Positions 1-8,705 of a stretch of DNA of 64,000 nucleotides are shown piece by piece. How positions within the stretch are numbered: the first letter of the stretch is position 1; each line of letters starts with the position of its first letter. The position numbers were made by a program, and so were the translations under genes. The stretch is taken from contig JACKBC010000039.1 in NCBI GenBank assembly GCA_020634755.1, positions 4,534 to 68,533 of the forward strand, written 5' to 3'. The notes below the pieces were generated by a model that was not told the DNA's origin, ran no database searches, and saw nothing but the letters and a program-made list of their open reading frames with translations. The stretch is from Caldilineaceae bacterium. Lineage in GTDB: Bacteria; Chloroflexota; Anaerolineae; Caldilineales; Caldilineaceae.

Positions 1-77
1 GATTAATGAGCGAGATGAGAAGGTGTGTCGTTTTCGTAATATCGGCCCGCACGACATTCTCGACACAAGACCCTAAC

Positions 78-1250
78 ATGGCCACCATCCGCTTCGAAGG
101 TGTCTCCCGCCGCTTCACCGCATCTCCCTCCTCTTTGCGTCCGGCCGATATGGGGCGCAACTTTGATGATGAAAATGACGCGTCCGGCGCCGTGGCCGCG
201 CTGGACAACGTCCATCTGACCATCCCCAACGGGCAGACAATGGCCATTGTGGGCCCCTCTGGCTGCGGCAAGAGCACGCTGTTGCGCGTGGCCGCCGGGC
301 TGGATGGCGAATATACCGGCAATCTCTATTTTGACGACCGCCCCATGCAGGATGTGCCGGCCAAAGATCGCCACATTGGCATGGTCTTCCAAAATTACGC
401 GCTCTATCCCCACTTTGAAGGCCAGGGCAATCTCTCCTTTTTCTTCCGCGTGCGCAAGATAGCCGACGCCGAGGCGGAAGAGCGCATCCGCATTACGTCG
501 GAAATTATGGGGATTGGTTTTAAGCAACTGCTGGGTCGCAAACCGGGTACGCTTTCCGGCGGGCAGCAGCAGCGATTGGCCATTGGCCGCGCTATTGTAC
601 GCAACCCCCAGCTCTTCCTCTTTGATGAGCCGCTTTCCAACCTGGACGCCAAACTGCGCACCCAAACCCGCATTGAGATCAAGCGGCTGCTGCGCCGCTT
701 TGCCATAACCGCCCTTTACGTCACCCACGACCAGACCGAGGCAATTACGCTGGGCGATCAGATTGCGGTCATGCGCGGCGGACGGGTGGAGCAGGTGGGC
801 GCGTTTCAGGAGCTGATGGAACAGCCAGCGAATTTGTTCGTCGCTGGCTTTCTGGGCAGCCCGCCCATGAATCTGCTGCCTGGCGTGGTGGAAAATGACG
901 CGCTGCACGTGGCCGGTGAGGCGTGGCCGCTGCCGGATGCGCTCCAGTCTCAAGTGCAAAATGGCCAGCAGATCACCGTGGGCATTCGGCCCGATGCGGC
1001 GCGTTTGGTTGTGGAAGATGAGGATGATGCAGCGGGCTGGCGGCTGCACGGCGTGGCCGAGGTGGTGGAGCCCGATTTTGCCAACCGCACGCAACTCGTC
1101 TATCTGCGCACGGCGGATGGCCACAGTTTTGCCGCCCGCAGCGACCTCAACGTGGCGGTCTATGGCGGTCAGCCGGTGGAGACGGTGCTGCCGTTGGAGC
1201 AGATCTACTTTTTTGATACCCTAAGCGAAAAGCGAATCGTCGAGGCATGA
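78..1250 (+). CDS. ABC transporter ATP-binding protein, UgpC/MalK type
   Basis: This is the cytoplasmic ATPase that would power a sugar or glycerol-phosphate-type ABC importer. Walker A GPSGCGKST is at residues 59-67, the signature LSGGQQQR at 159-166, Walker B FLFDEP at 180-185 and the H-loop YVTHD at 214-218. The last 130 residues look like the TOBE/MalK regulatory domain. The frame is open to the window edge with an earlier ATG at 6, but the family-like start MATIRFEGVS is at 78. An acidic insertion of about 20 residues (15-37) between the first beta strands is unusual. The permeases and binding protein are presumably upstream, outside the window. The substrate is not readable from the sequence. 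Confidence 0.9.
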   Translation: MATIRFEGVSRRFTASPSSLRPADMGRNFDDENDASGAVAALDNVHLTIPNGQTMAIVGPSGCGKSTLLRVAAGLDGEYTGNLYFDDRPMQDVPAKDRHIGMVFQNYALYPHFEGQGNLSFFFRVRKIADAEAEERIRITSEIMGIGFKQLLGRKPGTLSGGQQQRLAIGRAIVRNPQLFLFDEPLSNLDAKLRTQTRIEIKRLLRRFAITALYVTHDQTEAITLGDQIAVMRGGRVEQVGAFQELMEQPANLFVAGFLGSPPMNLLPGVVENDALHVAGEAWPLPDALQSQVQNGQQITVGIRPDAARLVVEDEDDAAGWRLHGVAEVVEPDFANRTQLVYLRTADGHSFAARSDLNVAVYGGQPVETVLPLEQIYFFDTLSEKRIVEA

Positions 1251-1336
1251 TTGGCGGCGCAAAACCCTTCGATTGAAGATACATTCCCATTCGCCGCCTA
1301 TTGCGCCCGCTCTGTTGGTTTATACTATTTGTCTAT

Positions 1337-1822
1337 TCAACCTATTAGGTGAGATGTGTCACACCACTCCTTAAGTTCAAAGCAATATTGACCTAAATGC
1401 TTCGATACTTCAACTTTGCTGATGGAACAATTAGGATGACTCTGCGCGTAGAATTCTATGTCCTTTTCCAAATCACATAAATGTACAATGCCATTAAGAA
1501 ATATTCCGGCATGGCCAACAAACACCAATCGCTCAAATGGCAGCTCAACATATTTTTTGATAACTGAGCAAAACCTTTCCCTCAACTCTTTTCCAGATTC
1601 GCCACCAACGAATCTTTTATCCAAATTACCCCGATTCCACGCATGGATGACTTCAAAGAAGTACTGCCGTGCGCTGTCATCCAGGGGACGCAATTCCAGG
1701 TCACCCACATTGATTTCGCGTAATTCTTCCGCAACCTCAAAACCGCCTTTTGCCTGCTTACAAATGGCTGTGGCGGTTTGTTTTGCGCGCAGCAAAGGCG
1801 ACGAGACACAGAATTCATTCTG
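1337..1822 (-). pseudogene. Histidine phosphatase family remnant, N-terminus missing
   Basis: The reading frame begins right after a stop codon and encodes SSPLLRAKQTATAI, the conserved second block of the histidine phosphatase (phosphoglycerate mutase-like) superfamily. The later VFVGHAG block carries the second catalytic His. The N-terminal RHG block, which holds the phosphorylated His, is absent, and it is not found in the following 150 bases on this strand. A TTG at 1795 could start a 152-residue product, but that would lack the nucleophile. The breakpoint lies close to an 83-bp palindromic element (1840-1922). The stretch is AT-richer than its neighbours. I read it as a broken gene; assembly error is the alternative. 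Confidence 0.6.
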
Positions 1823-1839
1823 TTATATGTTTTTATGCT

Positions 1840-1922
1840 ATACTGCGGTTGTAATGAAAACCGTAGATTTCGAAAACTCTAAGAGAGAGATCAAATGACG
1901 GTTTTCAAACAGAGTAAAGTAT
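1840..1922 (+). repeat. 83-bp palindromic element, copy A
   Basis: It begins ATACTGCGGTTG and ends AAAGTAT, with inner arms TGAAAACCGT (1855-1864) and ACGGTTTTCA (1898-1907). Two relatives of 84 bp lie at 10505-10588 (reversed) and 43381-43464. Ends and length are conserved while the arm bases vary in pairs. It sits just upstream of the truncated phosphatase. Confidence 0.65.
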
Positions 1923-2028
1923 AAGTAGAGCAAAGCATAAAATGTCTACATAACGTTAATGATTGAATAATAAGTTTTGCAAAAGCGCGTGCTTGTCAAA
2001 GCAAGCTTTTTCTCAAACCAGAAGACGT

Positions 2029-2364
2029 ATGGCCACACTTGCCCAAATTGACCGGGAAAAACTAATTCAGATCGCCAAAACGCATGACATAACGTGGCTT
2101 GCCCTCTTTGGCTCTATGGCGCGCGGAAACGCCCAGCAACAGAGCGATGTGGACCTGGCGGTGCGCTTTGGCAAACCGATTAATCTGTTTGATCTCGTTG
2201 GTTCACAACTGGCCATGGCGGCGGCATTGGGGCGTTCTGTCGATCTGATTCCCATTGATGATGCATATCCCTTTATACGCCAATCGATGGCCAACGATCT
2301 AATTGTTCTCTACGATGCCGCCGAAGGCGGCGTGAATTCAGAGATCAGCAATGCTCACCTCTGA
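2029..2364 (+). CDS. mntA: MNT-type nucleotidyltransferase antitoxin (MntA-like)
   Basis: This is a minimal nucleotidyltransferase of 111 residues with the fold's hallmark GS(M)AR...SDVDL: G28-S29, then D40 and D42 as metal ligands, with a third acidic position in SVDLIP. In characterised HEPN/MNT (type VII) systems, MntA AMPylates the HEPN toxin on a tyrosine and silences it. The next gene overlaps this one by 14 bp and encodes exactly such a HEPN protein. The start at 2029 is chosen because the upstream in-frame residues do not look conserved; a TTG at 1963 is the alternative. The function is inferred from family and pairing. Confidence 0.85.
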   Translation: MATLAQIDREKLIQIAKTHDITWLALFGSMARGNAQQQSDVDLAVRFGKPINLFDLVGSQLAMAAALGRSVDLIPIDDAYPFIRQSMANDLIVLYDAAEGGVNSEISNAHL

Positions 2365-2701
2365 TGATCGAGCGCGGCTCACACACATCTTGGATGCTAT
2401 CGACAAAATCGGAAAAGCATTGACCGGTTATTCTCTGACACGCTTTCGTGATGACTGGGAAAAACGGCTCGTCATCGAACGTTTATTGGAGATCATCGGA
2501 GAAGCAGCCAATCATATTAGCCCCGAATTGCAGGAGAGTCATCCCAACGTACCTTGGTCGCAGATGATCGGCATGCGTAATGTGGTGAGCCATCAATACT
2601 TTCGCATCAATGCGGAGACTATTTGGAAAACCGCGGCTGAAGCAGTGCCGCCGTTGCGCAGGGCAGTCGAGCAGATTCTGGCCGAAGATAGTGCATCTTA
2701 A
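2351..2701 (+). CDS. hepT: HEPN-domain ribonuclease toxin (HepT-like, DUF86)
   Basis: This is a 116-residue all-helical DUF86/HepT protein. The catalytic HEPN motif is complete and of the RX4HXY form: R76-NVVS-H81-Q-Y83, where the tyrosine is the residue AMPylated by MntA in studied pairs. It would act as an RNase toxin held in check by the overlapping upstream nucleotidyltransferase gene. Translation is probably coupled, since the start ATG lies inside the antitoxin's end. There is no sign of truncation. It could be a plasmid-type stabiliser or a phage-defence module; the neighbourhood does not decide. Confidence 0.87.
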   Translation: MLTSDDRARLTHILDAIDKIGKALTGYSLTRFRDDWEKRLVIERLLEIIGEAANHISPELQESHPNVPWSQMIGMRNVVSHQYFRINAETIWKTAAEAVPPLRRAVEQILAEDSAS

Positions 2702-2780
2702 ATTTGATAGCGCCCACGTTTCACCACCTTGTGAACGGAAAATCTGCGCAAATCTATCAAATCTGTGTTCCATTCTTCAT

Positions 2781-3782
2781 TCAATCATAGAGAGTGCGAA
2801 TCTTCTCCACCAGCTCCGCATTGATGGGTCGCGGTGCCTCAGACAGCCGATTCTCATGGCGACGCTGACCAGGTAGACGTACCCCCTCCAGACCGGTTAG
2901 CTCAGCGAAGAAGCCTTCAGCATGTGCGGCCCAATCCGGTCCGGCCATAATCGCCGGCGACATGGCTAGCAGAAACTCGCCGCCGCCCGCCGGTCCGCCA
3001 TCGTTATTATCCACTTTGGCCGCCTCAAAGCTAAAACGTTCGCCCACCATGCCCGCGCAAAGCAACTCCACCATCATGGCAATGGCCGAGCCTTTATAAC
3101 CGCCAAAGGGCAGCAGCACGCCGCCATTGGCAATCTTGGCCGGATCCGTGGTGGGGTTGCCGTCGGGGTCCAGCCCAGTGCCCAGCGGTACTTGGTGGCC
3201 GTCGCGCGCCGCAATCTGCACGTCGCCCAGCGCTTTGGCCGACGTGGCCATATCGAAAACCAGCGGCGTTTGGCCCGGTCGCGGCCAGGCAAACGAGAGC
3301 GGATTGGTGCCAAAAAGCGGCTTTTTGGCGCCGTGCGGCGCCACCGTGGGCTTATAAGCCGTGCAGGCCAGCCCCACCAACCCGCGTTCGGCCAGCGCTT
3401 CGGTCTCGGGCCACAGCGCGGCAAAGTGATATGTATTGGTAATGCCCATGGCGGCAATACCAATTTGTTGGGCCGCATCGGCCAAAATGGGCACACCACG
3501 CTGAATGGCCAGCGGCGTGTAACCATTGTCACCATCCATGCGCACAATGGCCGGCGTGATCAGCTTGGCCTGCGGGTTGGCTTTGCCATTTACCTTGCCG
3601 CTGCGCAGCGACGCCACATAGCCCGGCACGCGAAAGAGCCCGTGCGAATAGGAGCCATCGCGCTCCGCCGTGCTGACCGTGGTGGCAATGGCTTCGGCAT
3701 TGGCTGCGTCGCAGCCGTTGTGCAGCAGGCAGCGCCGAGCCAGCTCATGAATTTCGGGAATCGTCAGGGAAATTGTGTTCAT
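2781..3782 (-). CDS. Ldh-family NAD(P)-dependent oxidoreductase, pyrroline/piperideine-2-carboxylate reductase-like
   Basis: A 333-residue member of the malate/L-lactate dehydrogenase (Ldh_2, PF02615) fold, which is unrelated to Rossmann LDHs. Blocks NTYHFAALWPE, APHGAKKPLFGTNPL and FDMATSAKALGDVQIAA resemble delta-1-piperideine/pyrroline-2-carboxylate reductases of the DpkA kind more than malate dehydrogenases. Such enzymes reduce cyclic imino acids to proline or pipecolate. The start MNTISLTIPE at 3782 is preferred over the longer frame, because the upstream codons are inside a palindrome. It is the last gene after a minus-strand Dpp-type importer, so it may process an imported imino or N-methyl amino acid. 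That link is inference. Confidence 0.75.
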   Translation of the reverse strand: MNTISLTIPEIHELARRCLLHNGCDAANAEAIATTVSTAERDGSYSHGLFRVPGYVASLRSGKVNGKANPQAKLITPAIVRMDGDNGYTPLAIQRGVPILADAAQQIGIAAMGITNTYHFAALWPETEALAERGLVGLACTAYKPTVAPHGAKKPLFGTNPLSFAWPRPGQTPLVFDMATSAKALGDVQIAARDGHQVPLGTGLDPDGNPTTDPAKIANGGVLLPFGGYKGSAIAMMVELLCAGMVGERFSFEAAKVDNNDGGPAGGGEFLLAMSPAIMAGPDWAAHAEGFFAELTGLEGVRLPGQRRHENRLSEAPRPINAELVEKIRTLYD

Positions 3783-3816
3783 AATTCTATACCGCCGGTT
3801 ACTATTCAGCCGCAGC

Positions 3817-3857
3817 CTGAGCCTGTCGAAGGCGGAGGCGGGCTTCAACAGGCTCAG
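3817..3857. terminator. Inverted repeat between ABC ATPase gene and Ldh gene
   Basis: CTGAGCCTGTCGAAG (3817-3831) faces CTTCAACAGGCTCAG (3843-3857) with one mismatch and an 11-base loop. The right arm supplies the last codons and stop (3854-3856) of the ABC ATPase gene, so the repeat appears to have been inserted at, or captured by, the gene end. It has no T-tract, so termination is uncertain. The core CTGAGCCTGTCGAAG is a palindrome common in environmental bacterial genomes. Confidence 0.5.
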
Positions 3858-5992
3858 CCCCCGAGAGAGTGAATAGTCGCTACCGCCGTTGTAATTACCG
3901 GTTCAAACTCGGCCAACTGCTCGACCGGAATGTGGCAATAGATGCGATGGCCTTCGGTCACCTGCTGCCAGGGCGGCTCCTGCTCCGCGCAGATTTTGCC
4001 GCCGTCGGGCAAGAGGTGCCGACGCGGGCAGCGGGTGTGGAAGTGACAGCCGCTGGGCGGGTTGATGGCGCTTGGCACAGAACCGCTCAGGCGGATATGT
4101 TTCTGCTCGGCGTCTGGATCGGGGATGGGCACGGCGGAGAGCAATGCTTCTGTGTAGGGATGATAGGGCGGGGCATAGATGGCGGCGGCGGGGCCAATTT
4201 CCACAATTTCGCCCAAATACATAACGGCAATATAATCGGAGAAGAAGCGCACGACGCTCAGGTCGTGGGCAATAAAGAGCAGCGTTGAGTTATATTCCTG
4301 CTGAACTTCCAGCAGCAGATTGAGCACCGCGGCCTGCACCGATACATCCAGCGCGCTCACCGGTTCATCACACAGCACCAGATCGGGCCGCGTGGCCAAG
4401 GCGCGGGCAATGCCCACGCGCTGCTTTTCGCCGCCGCTGAGCTGGCGCGGCAGGCGGTCGTAATAGTTCTCACCCAGGCGCACCGAGTGCAGCAGCTTGA
4501 CCACCTCCGCCCGCACCTGCTCTTTGGGAATTTTGCCAAACCGCAGCAGCGGTCGTCCGATCTGCTGGCCCACCGTATAGGATGGATTCATGGTGGAATC
4601 TGGGTTTTGGAAGACCATTTGCAGCTCTTCCATAAGCTCGGCATCGCGGTCGTTCAGGTCTTTGGTAATATCAAACCCCATAAAATCGGCTTGGCCAGCG
4701 GTGGCGCTTTCCAACCCAATAATGGTCTTCACCAACGTGCTCTTGCCGCAGCCAGACTCGCCTACAATGCCTAGCGTCATGCCACGCGGCACGCTAAAAG
4801 AGATGCCATCCACGGCCTTGACCTGACGTTTTTCACCCAGACCGAATAGGTCGAGAAACGAATTGCCCTGCACGTCATAATATTTTTTCAGCGCGTCCAC
4901 ATCCAAAATGATGGGCTCCTGGCCGCTGGTGAAGGCGCCATTCTTTTGCACAGGCAACTCCATATCGGCCGGTGGTTGCCAATCGGCAAAGACAATGTCC
5001 TCAGCAAAGTGGCAAGCCACGCTATGCGGCGCTGAACTTGATGAATAATCGGCGCTTAATGTGTGCAGCGCCGGGCGCTCGGCTACACAACGATCTTGGG
5101 CATAATCACAGCGCGGCCCAAAGACGCAGCCCGATGATCGCTGATTGGGGGGTGGCACGCGGCCGCGAATGGGATAGAGCATGCTGCTGGCCTTATCGGC
5201 CCCCAAGCGCGGCACACAGCGAATGAGCCCTTGCGTATAGGGATGCCGCGGATTTTTAAAGATTTCGCGCACGGTGGCTTGCTCCACCATTTCGCCAGCA
5301 TACATAACGCCGACGTGGTTGCAAACGCGCGCCACCACGCCCAGATTGTGGCTGATAAAAAGAATGGCCGTGTTAAAGGTTTCGCGCAGCTCGGCAATCA
5401 GATCCAGCACGGCGGCTTCCACGGTGACGTCAAGCGCCGTGGTTGGTTCATCCATAATGAGCAGCGCGGGGTTGTTGAGCAGCGCCATGGCAATGACGAC
5501 GCGCTGCTGCTGACCGCCGGAGATCTGGTGGGGATAGCGCCGCATGACGCTGGCTGGGTCGGGCATATGCACGCGCTCCAACATCTCCAGCGTGCGTTTG
5601 CGCGCGGCTTCCTCACTCATGCTTTGGTGCACAGTCAGCACTTCGGTCAGCTGATCCCCCAACCGCATAGAGGGATTGAGCGCCTGCATGGGGTCCTGAA
5701 AGACCATGGTAATGCGGTTGCCGCGCATCTGTCGCAGCTCTTCGGGCGAACGGCCAGTCAATTCTTCGCCCTGAAACATAATGCTGCCGCGTTTAACATA
5801 GCCATTGCGCCCCAAAAAGTTTACCAGTGACCAGGCTACCGTGCTTTTGCCACAGCCCGACTCACCGACCAGGCCAAAGCTTTCCCCTTCTTTGAGTTCG
5901 AACGAAACATTTTGCACGGCTTCGATTTCGCCGCCGCGTACTTTATAGGCAATGGCTAAATTTTTAACAGATAGAACGGTAGATGATGACAT
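3854..5992 (-). CDS. Peptide-type ABC transporter, fused double ATPase (DppD-DppF)
   Basis: Two complete ABC ATPases in one 712-residue chain. The first has Walker A GESGCGKST at 43-51 and its own ISGGQQQR and LLIMDEP motifs. The second has another GESGCGKST near residue 405, LSGGEKQR and LVLCDEP. Both halves end in the Cys-containing oligopeptide-type C-terminal domain (SGCVFGPRCDYA and SGCHFHTRCPRR), as in DppD/OppF. The fusion resembles GsiA/YejF, whereas many systems have two separate genes. The start at 5992 (MSSSTVLSVK) is chosen over 6067, whose codons fall in a hairpin. It serves the two permeases and binding protein encoded just upstream on this strand. Confidence 0.92.
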   Translation of the reverse strand: MSSSTVLSVKNLAIAYKVRGGEIEAVQNVSFELKEGESFGLVGESGCGKSTVAWSLVNFLGRNGYVKRGSIMFQGEELTGRSPEELRQMRGNRITMVFQDPMQALNPSMRLGDQLTEVLTVHQSMSEEAARKRTLEMLERVHMPDPASVMRRYPHQISGGQQQRVVIAMALLNNPALLIMDEPTTALDVTVEAAVLDLIAELRETFNTAILFISHNLGVVARVCNHVGVMYAGEMVEQATVREIFKNPRHPYTQGLIRCVPRLGADKASSMLYPIRGRVPPPNQRSSGCVFGPRCDYAQDRCVAERPALHTLSADYSSSSAPHSVACHFAEDIVFADWQPPADMELPVQKNGAFTSGQEPIILDVDALKKYYDVQGNSFLDLFGLGEKRQVKAVDGISFSVPRGMTLGIVGESGCGKSTLVKTIIGLESATAGQADFMGFDITKDLNDRDAELMEELQMVFQNPDSTMNPSYTVGQQIGRPLLRFGKIPKEQVRAEVVKLLHSVRLGENYYDRLPRQLSGGEKQRVGIARALATRPDLVLCDEPVSALDVSVQAAVLNLLLEVQQEYNSTLLFIAHDLSVVRFFSDYIAVMYLGEIVEIGPAAAIYAPPYHPYTEALLSAVPIPDPDAEQKHIRLSGSVPSAINPPSGCHFHTRCPRRHLLPDGGKICAEQEPPWQQVTEGHRIYCHIPVEQLAEFEPVITTAVATIHSLGG

Positions 5993-6031
5993 AGTTTTGT
6001 TGCAGCTCAATTGTTTATGCGGGCGCGGGCG

Positions 6032-6080
6032 ACGGCATGCCCAGATGACTTGGACAGGCTCAGTCATCTGGGCATGCCGT
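6032..6080. terminator. Perfect 19-bp inverted repeat, hairpin
   Basis: Positions 6032-6050 and 6062-6080 are perfect reverse complements around an 11-base loop that carries GACAGGCTC, the same core as the palindrome at 3817. It lies between the permease (end 6094) and the double-ATPase gene (start 5992). It could stabilise or attenuate the operon mRNA; the absence of a T-tract argues against a simple terminator. Confidence 0.6.
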
Positions 6081-6093
6081 TATCTTGGCGCAC

Positions 6094-7020
6094 TTACCGC
6101 TGATAGCGGCTGGTTTCTTCATTCAGGCCGTCGGCAAATAGGTTGAGCCCAATGACCAGTGTGGCAATGGCCAAGGATGGCCACAGCACGGCGTAGGGAT
6201 TATTAAAAATGTAGCTGCGCGCTTCGTTGACCATGTTGCCCCAGTCGGGATCGGGCGGCGGCAGACCAATGCCCAAAAAGCCCAGCGTGGCAATGGCAAA
6301 AATGGCATAGCCAATGCGCAACATGGCGTCCACCAGCAGCGGTCCGCGGGCATTCGGCAATATTTCGCGAAACATAATATAGAAAGCGCTTTCACCGCGC
6401 GTCTGTGCCGCCAGCACATAATCGCGATTTTTGATGTCGAGCGCCAGGCTGCGCGCCAGCCGGGCCACGCCTGGGGCGCCGGTAACGGTAATGGCAATAA
6501 TCACGACCCAATCGCCTTGCCCCAGGGCGGCAATTACCACCAAATAGAGGATAATGCGCGGGAAGGCAATGAGCGCGTCCAAAATCTGCATAATAATCTG
6601 ATCTGTCCAACCGCCGTAATAGCCGGCCGTGAGCCCCATGGCGACGCCCAGCACCAACGAGCCAAACACGCCCCAAATCGCCACACCGCCCGGGATGGCA
6701 ATGCCACCGGGCAGCCGCGTTTTGATCAAAATCACTTGAGCGCCGGTCATTAAACGCGAAAGCAGATCGCGTCCAAGATGGTCTGTACCCAACCAGTTGG
6801 TGGCGTTTGGCCACAAGTTCTGTTCAAATTGGGAAGCGTTGGGGGGATAAGGCGTCCACACCATCGAAAGCAGCGCCAGAAAGAACCAGAAGAGAACAAT
6901 GGCCAGCCCAATGGTGCCGACCCGTGAGTCCAAAATAATGAGGGCGTTCTGCCCATAACGACGCCACGCTGAAGTCGAGCCTACTGCTGCCACCGATGTT
7001 GTCTGTTCTGCAACCGCCAT
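6094..7020 (-). CDS. Peptide-type ABC transporter permease (DppC/OppC)
   Basis: A 308-residue inner-membrane permease. It has a short cytoplasmic N-terminus, TM1 near 30-50 (GTIGLAIVLFWFFLALLS), and the DppC-type extracytoplasmic loop WLGTDHLGRDLLSRL. The EAA-like coupling segment is in AAQTRGESAFYIMFREILPN, followed by GFLGIGLPPPDPDWG, characteristic of DppC/OppC. It pairs with the DppB-like protein encoded upstream. The start at 7020 (MAVAEQTTSV) is chosen because the longer frame runs into the nested palindromes at 7042-7143. The importer's substrate is unknown; proximity to the one-carbon cluster makes a betaine or short-peptide substrate conceivable. Confidence 0.92.
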   Translation of the reverse strand: MAVAEQTTSVAAVGSTSAWRRYGQNALIILDSRVGTIGLAIVLFWFFLALLSMVWTPYPPNASQFEQNLWPNATNWLGTDHLGRDLLSRLMTGAQVILIKTRLPGGIAIPGGVAIWGVFGSLVLGVAMGLTAGYYGGWTDQIIMQILDALIAFPRIILYLVVIAALGQGDWVVIIAITVTGAPGVARLARSLALDIKNRDYVLAAQTRGESAFYIMFREILPNARGPLLVDAMLRIGYAIFAIATLGFLGIGLPPPDPDWGNMVNEARSYIFNNPYAVLWPSLAIATLVIGLNLFADGLNEETSRYQR

Positions 7021-7041
7021 AGAATTTTCCCAAGTTGGAGG

Positions 7042-7143
7042 CCTCTCCTCCCCCTGGCCCCCTCCTCTCCACAAGGCCCTAAGCACAGCTTAGGCGGAGA
7101 GGAGGGGGAAAGACGCACAAAGTGCGTCAAGGGGGAGGAGAGG
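7042..7143. repeat. Nested palindrome block between permease genes
   Basis: Four stems are nested or adjacent. CCTCTCCTCCCCCT (7042-7055) pairs perfectly with 7130-7143, and a 13-bp stem joins 7058-7070 to 7096-7108. CTAAGC-aca-GCTTAG lies at 7079-7093 and GACGCAC-aaa-GTGCGTC at 7112-7128. The RNA could fold as a multibranched structure between the dppB-like and dppC-like genes. The two purine-rich arms are themselves near repeats of each other. Confidence 0.65.
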
Positions 7144-7217
7144 TCACATGAACGAAATAAGTACGCCCGAACAAACAAACTTCTCGACCGGTACACACAA
7201 TACGCAACACGCATTCC

Positions 7218-8540
7218 CTACGCGTACCGAATGCGCGGATTCAGCAATACATAAGCCACATCACCGATAATGCGCGTGATCACCGCAATGGCTACGGTGA
7301 CCATAGCGGCCGCCTCAATGGCATTGAAATCACCAAAAATGGCCGAATCGTAAATGTAGGTACCGAGGCCGGGGTACCCAAAGACCACTTCCACAATGAC
7401 AATGCCGCCCACCAGCCAATTCACGTGAAGCATGATCACCGTAATCGGCGCAATGAGCGCATTGCGCACGGCATGGCGCAAGACAACGCGGCTGTAGGGC
7501 ATGCCCTTGATAATGGCCGTGCGCACGTAGGAAGAGTTCATCACTTCCACCATGCTGGTGCGCGTCATGCGCGCCACGTAGCCCAGCTCGACGGCGGTCA
7601 ACGTGATCACCGGCAGCACCAATATTTTGGCGCTGTCCCAGCTCGATAGCAATTCCAATATAGATTGGTCGGAAAAGAAGACCGAAACCGCGGGCAGCCA
7701 TTTGAGCCAAATCCCAAAGACCAAGATCAAGACCACGCCGGTCACAAACTCGGGCGTGGCCGTTAAAGCCAAACCGGTAATGGAGATGATGCGATCGGTC
7801 CAACGCCCTTCGTTGATGCCGGCAATAACGCCAAAGAGCAGCGCTAACGGCATCACCACAATAAAAGCCAACATGGCCAAAACGCCCGTCTTTTGGATGC
7901 GCCCCGGTAAAGAAGCCGAAACGGGTCGTCCCGTACGCAGGGATTCACCGGGATCACCGCGTATTAATCCCTTGGAAAGCGGTATGAACTCAACGGGGCT
8001 ATCGCCTTCTTCGCGAAAGCCGGCCTTGGTGCGGACCTGGATGGTGGCGCCTTCACCGCGTATCCAACGCACAGCACTATTATTGTTGTTCAGGCCCCAA
8101 AATTCGGGAATGCCATTGGCATCCGTGGTCCAAATATCGTCCGGCGCCGGCCGCTGAATGGAGGAACCATCTTCCTGGCGCACCAGTTCGAAGAGGTCGC
8201 CGCCATCCATTTGCCAGCGCAATAATTCACCCGCGTTGCCACGCACCCACCACTCGGGTTCTTTGGTCTGCGGGTTATAAACTGTCACCAGTGGCCTACC
8301 CACGCGATCTTTTAGCCACCAGTCGTTACCCGCCAGCCACGTAAAATAGCGCACCAACGGCGATTGATTGAGCCCCAACTGGTTCCGGTACGAGTCGCGC
8401 TGCGCCTGGGTGGATTCAATCCCCAATATCTTGATCGTCACGTCGCCACGGCCATACTCCACCATAAAAAAGAGCAGCAACGAGACCAGTAACATTGTAA
8501 TAATTGCCGAAAATAGACTACGTAGTATAAATCGAAGCAT
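7218..8540 (-). CDS. Peptide-type ABC transporter permease (DppB/OppB) with large loop insertion
   Basis: A 440-residue permease, while typical DppB proteins are 300-340 residues. TM1 is at about residues 5-30. The remaining helices and the DppB hallmarks (GYVARMTRTSMVEVMNSSYVRTA, the coupling segment KGMPYSRVVLRHAVRNA, and VVFGYPGLGTYIYDSA) occupy the C-terminal 240 residues. The excess lies between TM1 and TM2: about 120 extracytoplasmic residues rich in Trp and Gly (WWLKDRVGRPLVTVY, EPEWWVRGNAGELLRW). The insertion faces the binding protein and could contact it or the substrate. Start MLRFILRSLF at 8540. The gene is otherwise intact. Confidence 0.9.
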   Translation of the reverse strand: MLRFILRSLFSAIITMLLVSLLLFFMVEYGRGDVTIKILGIESTQAQRDSYRNQLGLNQSPLVRYFTWLAGNDWWLKDRVGRPLVTVYNPQTKEPEWWVRGNAGELLRWQMDGGDLFELVRQEDGSSIQRPAPDDIWTTDANGIPEFWGLNNNNSAVRWIRGEGATIQVRTKAGFREEGDSPVEFIPLSKGLIRGDPGESLRTGRPVSASLPGRIQKTGVLAMLAFIVVMPLALLFGVIAGINEGRWTDRIISITGLALTATPEFVTGVVLILVFGIWLKWLPAVSVFFSDQSILELLSSWDSAKILVLPVITLTAVELGYVARMTRTSMVEVMNSSYVRTAIIKGMPYSRVVLRHAVRNALIAPITVIMLHVNWLVGGIVIVEVVFGYPGLGTYIYDSAIFGDFNAIEAAAMVTVAIAVITRIIGDVAYVLLNPRIRYA

Positions 8541-8646
8541 AGGATTTATTGGAGAGTAGGAATTAGGGAGTAGATTTCCGATCTCCACCCCCGAGCCCAG
8601 CCATACAAACCGACTTGGTCAGCGTCCAGCATGAACTTATAGAATT

Positions 8647-8679
8647 AAACCTGTCAGGCCTCGCAGACCTGACAGGTTT
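8647..8679. terminator. Hairpin downstream of the binding-protein gene
   Basis: AAACCTGTCAGG (8647-8658) pairs perfectly with CCTGACAGGTTT (8668-8679) around a 9-base loop. It lies just past the binding-protein stop (8706, minus strand) and before the dppB-like gene. It may reduce read-through so that the binding protein is made in excess of the permeases, a usual arrangement. Confidence 0.55.
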
Positions 8680-8705
8680 GGGCGCCAACTTATTTTTTGA
8701 CGATA

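Noticed and set aside
1458..1898. 146-residue plus-strand frame
   Set aside because: It is the shadow of the histidine-phosphatase remnant on the other strand and enters the palindromic element.
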